Below, in pieces: positions 53,094 through 64,000 of a stretch of DNA of 64,000 nt (positions within the stretch are counted from its first letter, which is position 1; the number at the start of each line of letters is the position of its first letter). The stretch is from Pyrus communis (Eukaryota; Streptophyta; Magnoliopsida; Rosales; Rosaceae), in the NCBI RefSeq assembly GCF_963583255.1, contig NC_084805.1:11524827-11588826 (forward strand), in the 5' to 3' direction. Position numbers and translations under genes: made by a program. The notes below the pieces were generated by a model that saw only the letters and a list, made by a program, of their open reading frames with translations, did no database searches and was not told the origin of the DNA.

Positions 53094-54882
53094 AACAATT
53101 AAGGAAAGCATTACTCAAAACAATTCTAAGTTCTATGAAATTCAAGACCTAGTGGATGGCGAACCATGACTCTTTTGGTAAAAGAAAGAAGAAGGATTGA
53201 GTTTTCATACCCTTGAAGCTCATCCTTGTTTTCATAGGGTTATGACCCATGTGAGGGCTTTAATCTTCGTTATATGCTCTATGAATTTGGTTCATTGAAT
53301 CCTTGGATCCTTCTTAGCTCCTTCTTAGCTCCTTGTTTGCTTCCTTGCTTCTTTTGATCTTCTGAATGGATTCTCCAAGCACCAAAGAGATGGTGCCTCT
53401 AAGTCTCCTCACCAAGGATGTGAAGTTAAAACAAGGTGGATGAACTAGGAGAAGTCTGAAGCTAGTAAACCTCTCATAGATGGTTGTGAAAAGAGGAAAG
53501 GAAGAGTGTGTACCTTCAAATTTCTTTCTCAAAACAACCCTAATGAAGTCTTGGCTATAATTTCCCTTTTATACCCACTCAAAGTTAAGTGGCATAATTG
53601 AAATTATGCCATCTTCCCTTGCATAGCCGGCCTCCAATTATTAGTGGACTAAATGCCCATTTTGTTTAAGTTGTCATATGAATTTGGTCTAATGAGCCTT
53701 ATGGACCAAATTCCATTAGGCCTTCAAAATTTTGAAACTAAATTAAAGCCTATTACGAACTTAATTATATGATTAACCAACAATTAAATTAATCTTGACT
53801 ATGCTTAACTAACTATTCAATTGATCTTATCCATCTCATTTATATTTCTTCATCCTCATCCTTATAGGATGTACGATCCACTCAGTTCCAATTAGTGAGG
53901 TAGTGGGCAATTGTCTCTTACTAATCGATTGTGAATTGAAACTCATTTCAATTCTCCTTATGATGAAGATTAGTTGTCTCTAATCTTCAGGGATTCCACA
54001 AACCATGAGTGACACCTAGCAGTATATCATGGCAACTCAAACTAAGTAGAAATGGTTGAAGATTAAATTACAACTACAATGGAATACGATCATTCTCTAA
54101 ATCAATACTCTTGATCATAGTGTTTTGTTGATAGTTTATCTCATGTCTACTATCCAATATGATACTTTTCTATTTGATTCTATTGAATATGATTTGAAAA
54201 ATTCTTCCTAAGTTATATTCATATGCTTTGGTCAAAGACTCTCAAATAGCTTAGAGTATTCTTCTTCTACTATGGAAGGTTAAAGATCCCTTGTTGTACA
54301 CTCACATGTCTCTATGATAAATCAATGACCCTACAATGTCTATAAATGCACAATATAAAGCATGTACTTGGTTACATTGTCAAATGATCAAAGGCATACC
54401 CACAAGGCATCTCTAGTGCCTCAGGTTGTGACTACTTTCCATTATTGCAACCAATGAGTTCTTACATATCATGTATGTCAAAAAAATTTGTTGATCGTTG
54501 TTAAGTGTAATCAGCAACCTTTGAAGCACCTATGTGTTTGTCATAGTGTCTAACACTAATGACTTTAAGACTAGTCATACTCCCTAATGAGTTGACATAA
54601 CACATACTAGCCTTAGCAGATTGTCAATGGCCAATTAACAATCCTATGGCTAGGAACGTTTTAGGAATGAACATAAGAGAAATGTCCTTGATCTAACACT
54701 TAGATCACTTTTTCTTATAGGTTGATTACATTTCTAGATTCTATTACTGATTAAATTCATAATACATTGAATAGTGATTAACAATTAACACTGTCTTTCA
54801 ATTAAACTAAATAAGAGTTTAACAATATAAGTATTCCAAAAGCTGCTACATCAAATGAGTGGCTTTAGGTATACCTCTAATG
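53094..54882 (-). repeat. Copia2 5' LTR, part 2
   Basis: Continues from ATTAACAATTAAGG to GGTATACCTCTAATG, the degraded equivalent of the TGTTGGAAGTATGCCC start of Copia1 LTRs. TSD CTTCA follows at 54883-54887. Confidence 0.88.
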
Positions 54883-54887
54883 CTTCA

Positions 54888-55265
54888 GGCGGAGGCTCTT
54901 GCAATGAGCGAATGCTTGGTTTCGACAACGATGAGGGATTATCATTATATAAATTTTGAAAGCCATTTGCTTTAGATTGTCATAGCTCTAAGTGATGTCT
55001 CTACTAACCTTTCCCTTGTTGGAAATATAGTGGGGAACATCAATATCTGTAATTGAAGGTCACTAAAGTTAACTTTACTTATGTTCGTCGCCAAGCTAAT
55101 TTCGTGAACCACTAAAGTTAACCTTAATTATGTTCATTGCCAAGCCAATTTCGTTGTCCACCGCCTTGCCCGCTACGCACTTCATGTTTGTAGACTTTTC
55201 TATTGGGTTGAAGAACTTCCCGATTTTATTGCAAATTTGTTATTTCAAGATTGTACTAGTTAGGT
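54888..55265 (+). pseudogene. RNase H-like pseudogene, 3' part
   Basis: Across the TSD the frame resumes as QAEALAMSECLVSTT, directly continuing AFNPL from 45745. Further on, with stops and shifts, come VNLNYVHCQANFVVHRLARY and VEELPDFIANLLFQDC, the helix with the final catalytic His region (FVxHRLAR) and the C-terminal tail of RNase H-like domains. A stretch with KVNFTYVRRQANFV just before (about 55063-55112) is a near copy of VNLNYVHCQANFV, indicating a ~60-bp tandem duplication. Confidence 0.7.
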
Positions 55266-55616
55266 CCTCTCTATTATGGAGATTTGGTCAGAGTTCTTTC
55301 CCAACTCATATTGTTGTACCTCATTTACCTTCTTTAATGAAAGTTTATCGCTTTTATCAAAAAGTAGTGGATGAGATGATTTGACAAAAAACCCTCAATT
55401 AAATAGTTATGTGGGCGTCATGTGTGTTTTTATTAGGCCCAAATCAAAACGTATCCAGGTCAACTTTAACCCAACAGAACCCAGCACCAAAGCGTGCCTA
55501 AATCACACACCTCAAACCCCTATACAAAAACTAGATATGATTCATATGAATGCCATGCAACCCTGTTCTGATCACTCTCTTCCTTCTCACTCAATCAATC
55601 ACTGACCTACAAAGAG
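55266..55616 (+). promoter_or_regulatory. Upstream region of the lipase pseudogene
   Basis: No ORF supported. CTATACAAAAACTAG near 55519 is a weak TATA-like site about 95 bp before the ATG at 55617; pyrimidine-rich TCACTCTCTTCCTTCTCACT follows, as in many plant 5'UTRs. Confidence 0.35.
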
Positions 55617-56020
55617 ATGGAGAAGTCGTTGACAGTTGCAGTGGTTATTGTAGCTTTCCTTATCGGCCTCTTGACCTCTGAAACCATAGCAGAAATCACC
55701 CAAAACTCGACCAAATTTTACAGAATATGTCGCCATTATTCACCGTTGCAGTCTCTCTGTGCGCAACTCATTGAGCCGTTTAGGTACTTTGGCTCCGAGC
55801 CACAGTGAGTACTATACCACTATTTCCCTAAATATTGCCCACTTTGTATCTTTAATTGTTAAATTTGTGATTAAAGTGTGTAACTTTGAGTACCCAGATT
55901 GTTAAAATTCGTTGCTTCTGGTTTTTTGCTCAGATTCAAACGAAGGATGGTTACTTACTGGGTCTTTAACACATGTCATCGTGAAATGGGGATTTGAGAA
56001 CATAGCAGGGTCCTCCTTGT
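55617..56020 (+). pseudogene. Triacylglycerol (acid) lipase, 5' end, pseudogene
   Basis: Exon 1 (55617-55804) starts MEKSLTVAVVIVAFLIGLL, a signal peptide, followed by SLCAQLIEPFRYFGSEP, equivalent to the SLCxQLIxPxGYxCxEH start of plant lysosomal-type lipases (AB-hydrolase lipase family). A GTGAGT donor at 55805 and TTTTTTGCTCAG acceptor bound a 129-bp intron; exon 2 (55934 on) reads IQTKDGYLLGL, stop, HMSS, stop, NGDLRT, stop, QGPP. All three stops can arise by C-to-T change (CAA, CGA, CAG). The exon 1 end is also one base out of phase. Copia3 interrupts at 56021; the catalytic nucleophile region is not found beyond it. Confidence 0.75.
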
Positions 56021-56381
56021 TGTAAACTAAACCAAAAACAAATCAAGCAATAAACAAAACACAACGATTTCAGAGTTCCTCCAATATAGGAGTACCTCTC
56101 TAACAACGGAAGCTTTATTGATTACCAACAAGAGAACTCACAAACACAAAGTGTTCTCAAGTATACAAACTTATGCCTCTCACAACTTTCACACACAAAA
56201 CTCTATCCGACATTCATCTATTATACTAATAGATGTCATAGGTTTACACAAAGTAGGAAACCAAATCCTATACTAAAACCAAATCCCAAACCAACTAGGA
56301 AACACAAATCCAAATATCTTGCGTCCAAGATATCCTAATCCTTTTTAATTTAGGCATGTTGATTTAATGCCAAATCTAACA
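56021..56381 (-). repeat. Copia3 3' LTR
   Basis: 361 bp from TGTAAACTAAACC to CAAATCTAACA, matching 60523-60902 apart from short indels, one of them a ~12-bp block present only on the right (about 60763-60776). Confidence 0.9.
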
Positions 56382-56635
56382 ATCTCCACCTTGGCATGAA
56401 TCCATAACGAGGCATCAAACAACTTCCGTTGCTCCACCATATTGGAAGATCAAACTTGTTTCAACTACACCAAATCCAAGTAGTACTCAAACTTAGCTGC
56501 ATTAACCACTTTTGTCAACATGTCAACTAGATTATTTTCTATAGCAAACTTTTTTAGACAAATCTCACCTTTAACTACCACTTCTCTCATAAAATGATAT
56601 CGTACATCAATGTGCTTAGTCCTAGAATGATGTAC

Positions 56636-59600
56636 CTAATATTTGGCCAAATAAATGGCACTTTGGCTGTCACAATATACATCCAACTTGTGTTGTTCTA
56701 CACCTAAATCTCCTAACAACCTCAGAGTCCACATTGCTTCTTTGATAGCTTCAGCGATCACCATGTATTGTACTTCTGTGGTTGATAGTGTCACCGTTGG
56801 TTGTAATATTGATCTCCAGCATATAGAACCCTTTGCCATAGTAATCACATACCTAATTGTTGATCTTCTTTTGTCTAAGTCTCCAACAAAGTTTGAGTCC
56901 ACATATCCAACTGAGAACTTATCAATTCATTCATCACATCTGTCAAAACAAATACTTTCGTCCCTCGTTCCATGTAAATACCTTAGTATCCACTTAGCAG
57001 CATTCCAATGCTCTCTTTTAGGATTATGCATGAATCTATTAACAATTCCAACTGCGTGTGCTATATCAGGACTAGTATACACCATAGCATACATTAATCT
57101 TCTAACCAAATCAGCATATGGAATACCGTCCATCTTCATCTTTTCTTCATCAGTTTTGGGACATTATTGACTTGCTCAACTTGAAGTGAGCACCTAATGG
57201 AGTTCCTACAGGCTTAGTTTCTTTTGTTACTCCAAACTTTTGTAAGAACTTCTAAAGATATTGCTTCTGAGACAAACACACCAAACGTTTTTGTCTATCC
57301 CTTGTAATCTCCATTCCTAATATTTTCTTAGCTTCACTGAGATCCTTCATTTCAAACTCCCTTCTCATTTGCTCCTTTAACTTTTCTATCACTGAAATAT
57401 TGCTTGAGGCTATGAGCATGTCGTCCACATAGATTAACAAGTACACGAACGAACCATCTTTCAAATTCTTGTGATAAACACAGTGATCATAGCGACTTTT
57501 TGTATAGTCTTGACCCTTCATAAACTTGTCAAATCTTAAATACCATTGCTTGGGCAACTTCTTCAAACTATAAAGAGATTTTCTGAGCTTACAAACCAAT
57601 CTTTCTTTGCCCTTCACTTGATACCCCACAGGTTGTCTCATATAAATCTCTTCATCCAAATTACCATGAAAGAAAGCAGTCTTCACGTCTAGTTGTACCA
57701 ATTCAATTTTCAATTCTGCAACTAAGGCAATCAATATTCTAATGGAGGAATGCTTAACCATAGGAGAAAAAAATCTCATTGTAATATATTCTCTCCTTCT
57801 GAGCATTTCCCTTAGCCACTAGCCTAGCTTTAAATCTTACCAAGCTCTTATCATCCACTCTATCCTTCTTTGCATAAATCCATTTACAGCCAACTGTTTT
57901 CCTTCCTCTAGGTAGCTCCACCAATTCCTAAGTCTTATTCTTGAGAAGGGTGAGCATTTCATCATCCATTGCATCATGCTATTTACTCTCTTCTTCACTA
58001 TTTACTGCTTCTTCAAAATTAATGGGAATTTTAGCCTTAATTACTGGCAATGCATATACCATGCAAGCTATGCAATCTTTATATCCCGCAGGTAGGGATA
58101 TGTCTCTTTTTCCCTTCCTTTTGGCTATGCAATCATATTGTATCTTTAGTTATTTTGATGGTGTTTCTTCTTTGTGATCACTCTCTCCATGTTCAAGTTG
58201 ATCACCTTGTTTTTTTCTTCCACATATTCCTTACTTGGCTGTGAGTTCACAACTGCTTGTTCCTCAATCTCCACCATCTGAACATCTTCCTTTAATTTCA
58301 TGTAACTTTCATCGAATGTCACATCTCTACTTACTACAATCTTGTTCAACTCGGGACACCAAAGTCTGAAGCCTTTCACACCACTATTGAATCTTATAAA
58401 GATAACTTTCTTGGCTCACGGGTCCAATTTGTTTTCCTTCATATGAAAGTAGGCATTGCATCTAAACACTCATAGCTTATCGTAGTTCTGAGCTGGTTCT
58501 CCAGACCATATTTCAATGGGTGTTCTACCCTTCAATGTTGTTGATGGTAGTCTATTAAGCATATGACATGCATAGCTCAAAGTTTTTGCCTAAAATCTCT
58601 TTGCCTCCTTAGCTTGAGATAGCATGCAATGAACTTTCTCAAGCAAGATCCTAGTCTCTATGCAATCCCATTCAGTTGTGGAGTATGTCTAACACTGAAA
58701 TGCCAAGTAATCCCTTCATTTTTACACACTTTGAAGAAAGGATCAGAGGTATATTGCCCTCTATTGTCACTTCTCAATGTCTTAATCTTCTTTCTGGTCT
58801 TGTTGTCCACCATGTTCTTCCATTCCAGGAAGATTTCGAGAACCTCATCCTTTCATTTCATCATATATATCCATGATCTACGAGAGTAGTCATCAATAAA
58901 AGATACAAACCATCTTTTTCCACCTAAAGAAGCATCCTTTGTAGGCCCCCAAACATCAAAGTGAATATAGTCCAAAATCCCTTTCGTTTAATTAACAGCT
59001 GAGCTAAATTTCACCCTTGTTTATTTGCCAAGAACGCAGTGTTCACAAAACTCTATCTTTCCAGTTTTTGCTCCTTTTAAACACCCTTGCTCGATCAATC
59101 CTTGCAATGCTTTTTCTCCTATCCTAACCTTATGTGCCATAATGCAAACAAGTCACTTTTATCACTTTGCACTTCATTAGCTAGCATGGCCACTCCATTT
59201 TCCAAAGTATTTCCTTGTACCACATAAAGTAAGCCATTCCGAGGCCTTTTCATTATGACAAGTGCTCCTTTAGCAACTTTGAGCACATTGTTATTGGAGT
59301 AAAACTTGTAGTCTTGTGACTCGAGAGTGCCTAGTAAGATCAATTTTTTCTTAAGATTTGGGACGTACCTTACACCATGCAATTCTTTAATCACACCATC
59401 ATGATGCTTGATCTTGATGCTTCTAATTCCTTGAGTTGTACAAAGGTTATCATCTCCCATATACACAGTTTAATTTATAACTTTGAAGCTTGAAAACCAA
59501 TGCCTTTGAAAAGTCATGTGATGAGTACAACCAGTGTCGAGCACCCATTCTTTCATATAATCCACAGTGCTTAATGCAGTTAGGACATAAACAAATTCCT

Positions 59601-60420
59601 CATCCTCGACATCAACCATATTTCCTTCTGGGTCATCCTTCTTCTTTTTAGTCTTTTCTTTGATTTTAGGGCAGTCATTCTTCTAGTGTCATTTTTCATG
59701 ACAAAAAGCACACTCATCTTTGTCCAAGAACTTTCTATTCTTTGAGACTCGTCTAGTACGAGACCTATTTTCTTGTATGAACCTTTCTTTTCTTTCGATC
59801 TCCCTCTCACCATCAAAGCTTTAGAGTTATTCCTTTCTTGCTTGTCAAGGTGTTTCACCTCATGATTCATAAGAGCACTTGAGATTTCATCATACTTAAT
59901 TGTCTCCCTGCCATAAATCCAAGTAGCCATGAAAGGCTCATACGATTCAGGCAATGAGTTCATCAAGATCAAGGCCTTGTCTTCATCATTGATTATCTCT
60001 TCAAGATTTGCCAGTTCAGCTAGAAGCTTGTTAAACTCTTCTACATGGCCAATCATCTTCGTGCCTTCTTTGTACTAGAACATGTACAACTTGCTCTTAA
60101 GATGCAGCCGATTCTCTGCACTCTTCTTCATATATTTTGTCTCTAATGCAACCCACAATTTCTTCGCAAAAGTTATGTTAATCACACCATACTTTTGTTG
60201 CTTTCCCAAGCATAGCCGAATTGTAGAACATGCATGAGCATTCAATCTTTCCCATTCTTCTTTTTTCATCGAAAACAACATGTCTCCTAACACAACAACC
60301 AAACCTTGTTCTATCAAGACATCTCGAACCTCACATTACCACATAGCAAAATTGTTTGTTCCATCAAATTTCTCAATTTCAAACCTAGCACTCTGAACCG
60401 TCATCTTGGTTCCACTAGTG
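56636..60420 (-). pseudogene. Copia3 Gag-Pol relic
   Basis: Minus-strand order: Gag (LIEQGLVVVLGDMLFS, then HVEEFNKLLAELANLEE and LMNSLPESYEPFMATW), protease/pre-integrase (GVRYVPNLKKKLILLGTLES, FALWHIRLG), integrase pieces (FDVWGP, LRSDNRGQYTS, TPQLNG), and RT (LVQLDVKTAFFHGNLDEEIY, LLIYVDDMLIAS). RNase H follows (VTLSTTEVQYMVIAEAIKEA, DVYCDSQSAIYLAK). Stops and frameshifts separate the blocks, so it cannot make a working polyprotein. The YVDD and integrase motifs are still readable. Confidence 0.9.
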
Positions 60421-60505
60421 CCAGACTTTCTTCAACATCATTACTACTGGTGAAATCACCAGTCTTCGTCATTGCTTGATAGTCACAACCCATGTAAGAA
60501 CCTAA

Positions 60506-60518
60506 GCTCTTGATACCA
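60506..60518 (-). promoter_or_regulatory. Copia3 primer binding site
   Basis: The plus strand reads GCTCTTGATACCA, i.e. TGGTATCAAGAGC on minus, a usual Copia variant of the initiator-tRNA-Met PBS, 4 nt from the LTR. Confidence 0.9.
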
Positions 60519-60522
60519 TTAT

Positions 60523-60902
60523 TGTAAACTAAACCAAAAGCGAATCAAGCAATAAACAAAACACAACGATTTCAAAGTTCCTCCAACATAGGAGTATCTA
60601 TCTAATAACTGAAGCTTTATTGATTACCAACAAATAGAAGAGAACTCACAAACACAAAGTGTTCTTAAGTATACAAACTTATGTCTCTCACAACTTTTAC
60701 ACACAAAACTCTATCCCACATCCATCTAATTATACTAATAGATGTCATAGGTTTACACAAAGTCCCTAGAATATAGGAAACCAAATCCTATACTAAAACC
60801 AAATCTCAAACCAACTAGGAAACACAAATCCAAATATCTTGCGTCCAAGATATCCTAATAGGAAATTTCCTAACTACAGTTTAACAAATGCAAAATTTGA
60901 CA
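60523..60902 (-). repeat. Copia3 5' LTR
   Basis: Matches the left LTR; the outer 40 bp are diverged (AATGCAAAATTTGACA against AATGCCAAATCTAACA) but alignable. Confidence 0.8.
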
Positions 60903-60994
60903 TTAAATTTACACTTTTAGTGACTATTATGTGAGACTGTTGATACAATCACTTGTACAATAAAAAGGGAATAAACCCATGATTTTTTGCATGG

Positions 60995-61250
60995 CACTAG
61001 TACAAAAGTGGCTATAACTGGCAGTTCAGAAACCGACAATAAACATAATTTCTGTCAGATATTTGGTAAAAATTCAACATCAAATCATGCAATGCCGGAT
61101 AGTAGAACTGACACCACTGCTAGCATCACAAAAAGGTTTTTGATGTCAGTTAGTCCCCTTAATCTGCCACAAAGAAGGAAAACAATATAAAATAAAAAAG
61201 GATAGTAGCTTCGGTTAAAAGTGACATCGAGGCAATGTCGGATACATGCG
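60995..61250 (+). mobile_element. CACTA-like terminus with subterminal repeats
   Basis: CACTAGTACAAAAGTGGC resembles a plant CACTA end. It is followed by repeated CTGTCAG/TGACA/CTGACATC motifs in both directions, like subterminal transposase-binding repeats. No matching right end lies in the window. 60903-60994 holds no gene. Confidence 0.45.
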
Positions 61251-61253
61251 ATA

Positions 61254-62201
61254 TTAATTACTGACATCCACCATAACTGTTTGTGCCTGCTTAAGTGCCC
61301 GAGTTTTTACTTCAGACTCAACCTCGCCCTCTGAGTCTCCAAATAGCTCAGAGATATCCCCACCAGGCCCAGCACCTCTTCTTTCTGCCTCGACTGCAGC
61401 TTCTTGAAGCACAAAGGCATTTGTTGCATCCTCATCCTGCCCGACATCCATCTCTACCAGTTTGTCTTGAGCTACAAGTTTAAAAAATGAATATGGGATA
61501 AAAAAGAGGATAGAGTCTTAAGGTTAGAATAAAATACAAACTAAAGAAATAAGAAGTACCTATCAGGAAAAACTGGTTCTTTTGATTGATCATTTCCTTC
61601 CAATTATCAAGCTCACCTGAGCTAGGATAAGATCTGAGAGAAAGGTGGCTGAAGAGGCGGTCATGAGTTTCCCACAGATGTCCTCCATGCTTCTTGATCC
61701 ACTTAGCCTCCCACCAAGTAGAGAAAATCAAAGAACACTCAAAATTAAGGGATAAAGGCTTTCAGATTACCTTGCTCATAACCTCAAGGCTACGTTAAGA
61801 AACTCCGAATGAGAATAGAGGCGGTAAGTGGTACCATAGTGAACAGAGTCAAAGAATGAGATTGGAACGGCTTGCCTGAAGCCTAATTGCCTACTGCAGA
61901 AGTTTGGATGATAAACCTTCAGCTCGCCTTCATAACGATCGCTGCGAACTCCCTAGGCTAAATCTTGTTGTTGAATGAAGTTGATAATTTTTTTCTCTGC
62001 AAAAAGGATTAGCATCTTCTCCAAAGGCATCTTGGAAGGCTTGATCAGAAAACCAGGGATACCTCCTAAGAACTGACATTCCCCACTCCAAGTCTGCCCG
62101 AGTCTTGCAGACTCTGAAGAAATAAAAGTAGGCAAAGGTGGAATGGTTAGTGGGAAGAGCTTCAGCCAGAATTCGGGCAGGGGCCGCATCTTCTGGGAAC
62201 T
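61254..62201 (-). pseudogene. Multi-exon gene relic, unknown, cut by an LTR
   Basis: Minus strand from 62201: KPSKMPLEKMLILFAEKKII to QQQDLA, a stop, then GVRSDRYEGELKVYHPNFCS and GTTYRLYSHSEFLN; a probable intron (about 61771-61709); KWIKKHGGHLWETHDRLFSH to NQKNQFFLI; a clear intron 61559-61472 (GTACTT...TTGTAG, 88 bp); then AQDKLVEMDVGQDED and an acidic C-terminus ending MVDVSN at 61254. Spliced GT-AG structure shows a real former gene. It resembles TE-associated plant proteins near CACTA or Tat elements, but I cannot name the family. The 5' part is lost beyond the LTR at 62202. Confidence 0.5.
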
Positions 62202-64000
62202 TGATAGGAGCATTTTTATGCGACTTAATTGGCTTGTTCTCATGCATTTATGTTGTTTTTCCTTAGTTAGTTTAGTGTTTAAAGTCATTTTCGTGCAATT
62301 TCAGGTTTTAGTGTCAAAGTATGCAAAAAGAAGCAATTTGGAGCATTCTAGAGCATTTTTGGGCCAAGATTGGATAGTGCAAGCATGGAGGCATGAGGAT
62401 GGACGAATTTGAAGGCTTGAATTCAGTTAGGGAGCTGCAAGGGGGCCTAAAAAACCTTATTTCTAGAAGGCTTTATCTAATCACACATGGTGCCTAATTT
62501 CTAGCTTGTCTCCTAGCCGTCCTAGCTTGTCTCCTAGCCGTCCTACCTTGTCTCCTAGCCGTCCTACCTTGTCACTAGCCATCCTAGCTTGTCACTAGCC
62601 GTCCTACCTTGTCTCCTAGCCGTCCTAGCTTGTCTCCTAGCCGTCCTAGCTTGTCACTAGCCGTCCTAGCTTGTCTCCTAGCCGTCCTAGCTTGTCACTA
62701 GCCGTCCTAGCTTGTCTCCTAGCCGTCCTAGCTTGTCTCCTAGCCGTCCTACCTTGTCTCCTAGCCGTCCTACCTTGTCTCCTACCTTGTCCAAGCTACA
62801 CACATATATCCTTTAAGTGTTTCAACTAAGTTCAAAAACCTTTCCTAGCCCTATAAATAAGGCTTTGCAGCAAGGAACTTGGGGGGATCACTCATTCACC
62901 CAATTTTCGTCCAATCATCTAGCCACACCACTCTATACATCCTAAAATCCTAAAAACACAATTCCAGCCAAACACTACACCTTGCCGTGCCTATCCTCCA
63001 TCCAATTCCATAATCCCTGATCCTAAAACACATCCCAACCATCCCATCCACCTTTGTGCCGTAGCAAGGAGAAAGAAGGAAAGACTCTTGGATGCTCAAG
63101 CTTCGTCGTTGGTGCATTCTAGGTGTAATTCGTTTTATGATTTCAATGTTTAATTTATTTTCCTTTCATTTTGCTATGAACATGAGTGGCTAAACCCCTA
63201 TTGGTTAGGGGTGATTTCGAAGCCATAACTATGTGTGCAAGTTGATTTGATAAATTCCAGTTATGAGTTCTTGAATCGTGAATGCAATTGGCTTAACTGT
63301 GAGAGTAATAACGTATTTGTGTTTGTTAATTAGGGGTCGACACTTAATTGGCTTGCATGAATATGATGCTAGAATATAAGTTTGTTTTACATAATTGTCA
63401 CACACTTATATTCACAAGTAGTGAAGGTTGCTAGTCACAATCGCGTTAAGTTCAATTCCTAGCATAAGTGTCATGATGTCATAGTCACAAGTGCTTTGTC
63501 AATGCTTATAGTTTTCATTGAACGTAATGATCTTTGATTGTATCTTTATTATGATGTCATGTAAGGAACTTTTGAAGAATGCTTTGGGTTGTCGTATGAT
63601 GTCATCCAATTCAATAACACAAGGAAAACTTGAGAATTAACTAGTGATGTCATGGTTAATTTGGGGCATTGTCATTCATAATTCTATGAAGGAATAACTG
63701 GAAATCGAGTCATTTGCATACTTGTCATGTGTGGAGAAGGAACCCCTAACTAGTCCATCATCCATTAAAAACCCCAAAAACGTTTCAAAATCAGTTTTAC
63801 TTTGCAATCTGTTTTCTCAACTTTAATTTCGTCCAAATCAAATCCCCCTTTACTTTAAAGTCTCAATTTAGTTAGAAATTGTTTTGGTTCATGTTTTTAA
63901 GTGTTTTGAGTCAAGTTTTCAACCAATTTCGTCCAAATTAGTGTAGGTGCTCAAAACTGCCTAGAAAGTGGTTTTTAGGCAGTTTTGAGTTTTTGTTTTG
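62202..64000 (+). mobile_element. Athila-like LTR, plus orientation, running off the window
   Basis: Begins TGATAGGAGCATTTTTATGCGAC, the mirror of the CTCCTATCA ends of E1 and E4, and continues to the conserved GGAACCCCTAACTAGTCC region and the final ~200 bp before the expected TGATGCG-type end, outside the window. The flank at its left is gene sequence without a polypurine tract, so it is either a 5' LTR or a solo LTR. It lacks the GTAGGTGAAG minisatellite but has a different one at 62501-62790. Confidence 0.85.
62501..62790. repeat. LTR minisatellite of 20-21-bp units
   Basis: Thirteen full units of the form GCTTGTCTCCTAGCCGTCC plus TA and a partial one, with a recurrent variant having TCACTAGCC for TCTCCTAGCC. 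It occupies the LTR part that carries the unrelated 22-bp array in E1 and E4. Confidence 0.93.

Larger units (their letters stand above)
45751..54882 (-). mobile_element. Copia2: degraded relative of Copia1 with nested insertions
   Basis: Perfect TSD CTTCA (45746-45750, 54883-54887). Both LTRs and the leader are recognisably the Copia1 family in reverse, but all gag-pol is gone. The left LTR (45751-46221 plus 47969-48711) joins directly to leader sequence at about 48712, so one deletion removed the start of the 3' LTR, the polypurine tract and the coding region. The terminus at 54882 has decayed to TAATG. Insertions: inverted LTR pair (46222-47968), TIR element (49547-50485), solo LTR (51093-53088). 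Confidence 0.88.
56021..60902 (-). mobile_element. Copia3: degraded Ty1/Copia element
   Basis: LTRs 56021-56381 and 60523-60902, PBS 60506-60518, polypurine tract GCCAAGGTGGAGAT (minus) beside the left LTR, and all Copia domains in order on the minus strand with many stops. Ends TGTAAAC and AACA/GACA. No matching TSD (CTTGT against TTAAA), so the right flank may be rearranged, in line with loss of the rest of the lipase gene. Confidence 0.9.

Noticed and set aside
56655..57170. Plus-strand frame of 171 codons.
   Set aside because: Antisense shadow of the Copia3 RNase H/RT region, whose minus-strand motifs are clear.

Overview
The window is plant nuclear DNA, almost entirely nested LTR retrotransposons. 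Evidence: tRNA-Asp and tRNA-Met primer binding sites (PBS), Ty1/Copia and Ty3/gypsy (Athila- and Tat-like) Gag/Pol relics, MITEs, CACTA ends, and intron-bearing plant gene relics. A dicot, possibly Rosaceae (apple/pear type), fits the style of the elements; the species is an inference. No bacterial feature, CRISPR, rRNA or tRNA gene was seen.

Left two thirds (1-44121), a nest read from the outside in. (i) The outer frame is one Athila-like LTR on the minus strand, cut into 345-1920, 31683-32043 and 43939-44121; its PBS and gag start lie at 1-344 and the element continues left of the window. (ii) Inserted in that LTR is a plus-strand Copia element, Copia1 (1921-31677, TSD AGGGG), and separately a minus-strand Athila-like non-autonomous element, E4 (32044-43933, TSD CCTAT). 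(iii) Copia1 carries two insertions: another Athila-like element, E1 (5040-14664, right end rearranged, flanked by a 683-bp duplication of Copia1 sequence), and a Tat-like element, E3 (16167-26353, TSD TTATG). Rejoining the pieces by the TSDs restores one Copia pol reading frame and one ~2.1-kb outer LTR.

The most interesting content is cargo. E1, E3 and E4 each carry, antisense to the element, the same gene of ~210-218 codons with its own conserved upstream region. Its product has an N-terminal LxLxL (EAR-type) motif, a coiled coil and a Pro/Ser/Met-rich tail. It occurs in two different LTR families. E3 also carries three unrelated host gene pieces in gag orientation: a class B (HAD) acid phosphatase, the N-terminus of an LRR protein, and an unrecognised plant protein with part of its promoter.

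Right third (44122-64000): older, degraded DNA. An RNase H-like pseudogene is split by a minus-strand Copia relic, Copia2 (45751-54882, TSD CTTCA). Copia2 is itself invaded by a pair of inverted LTRs (46222-47968, with a hAT-type MITE inside), a TIR DNA element (49547-50485) and a solo LTR (51093-53088). Then come the 5' end of a triacylglycerol lipase pseudogene cut by a third Copia element (56021-60902), a CACTA-like terminus (60995 on), a multi-exon minus-strand gene relic (61254-62201), and an Athila-like LTR on the plus strand running off the window (62202-64000).

No gene here is an ordinary intact housekeeping gene. The only well-preserved reading frames are the three antisense cargo genes and the truncated Gag-like frames of E1 and E4.
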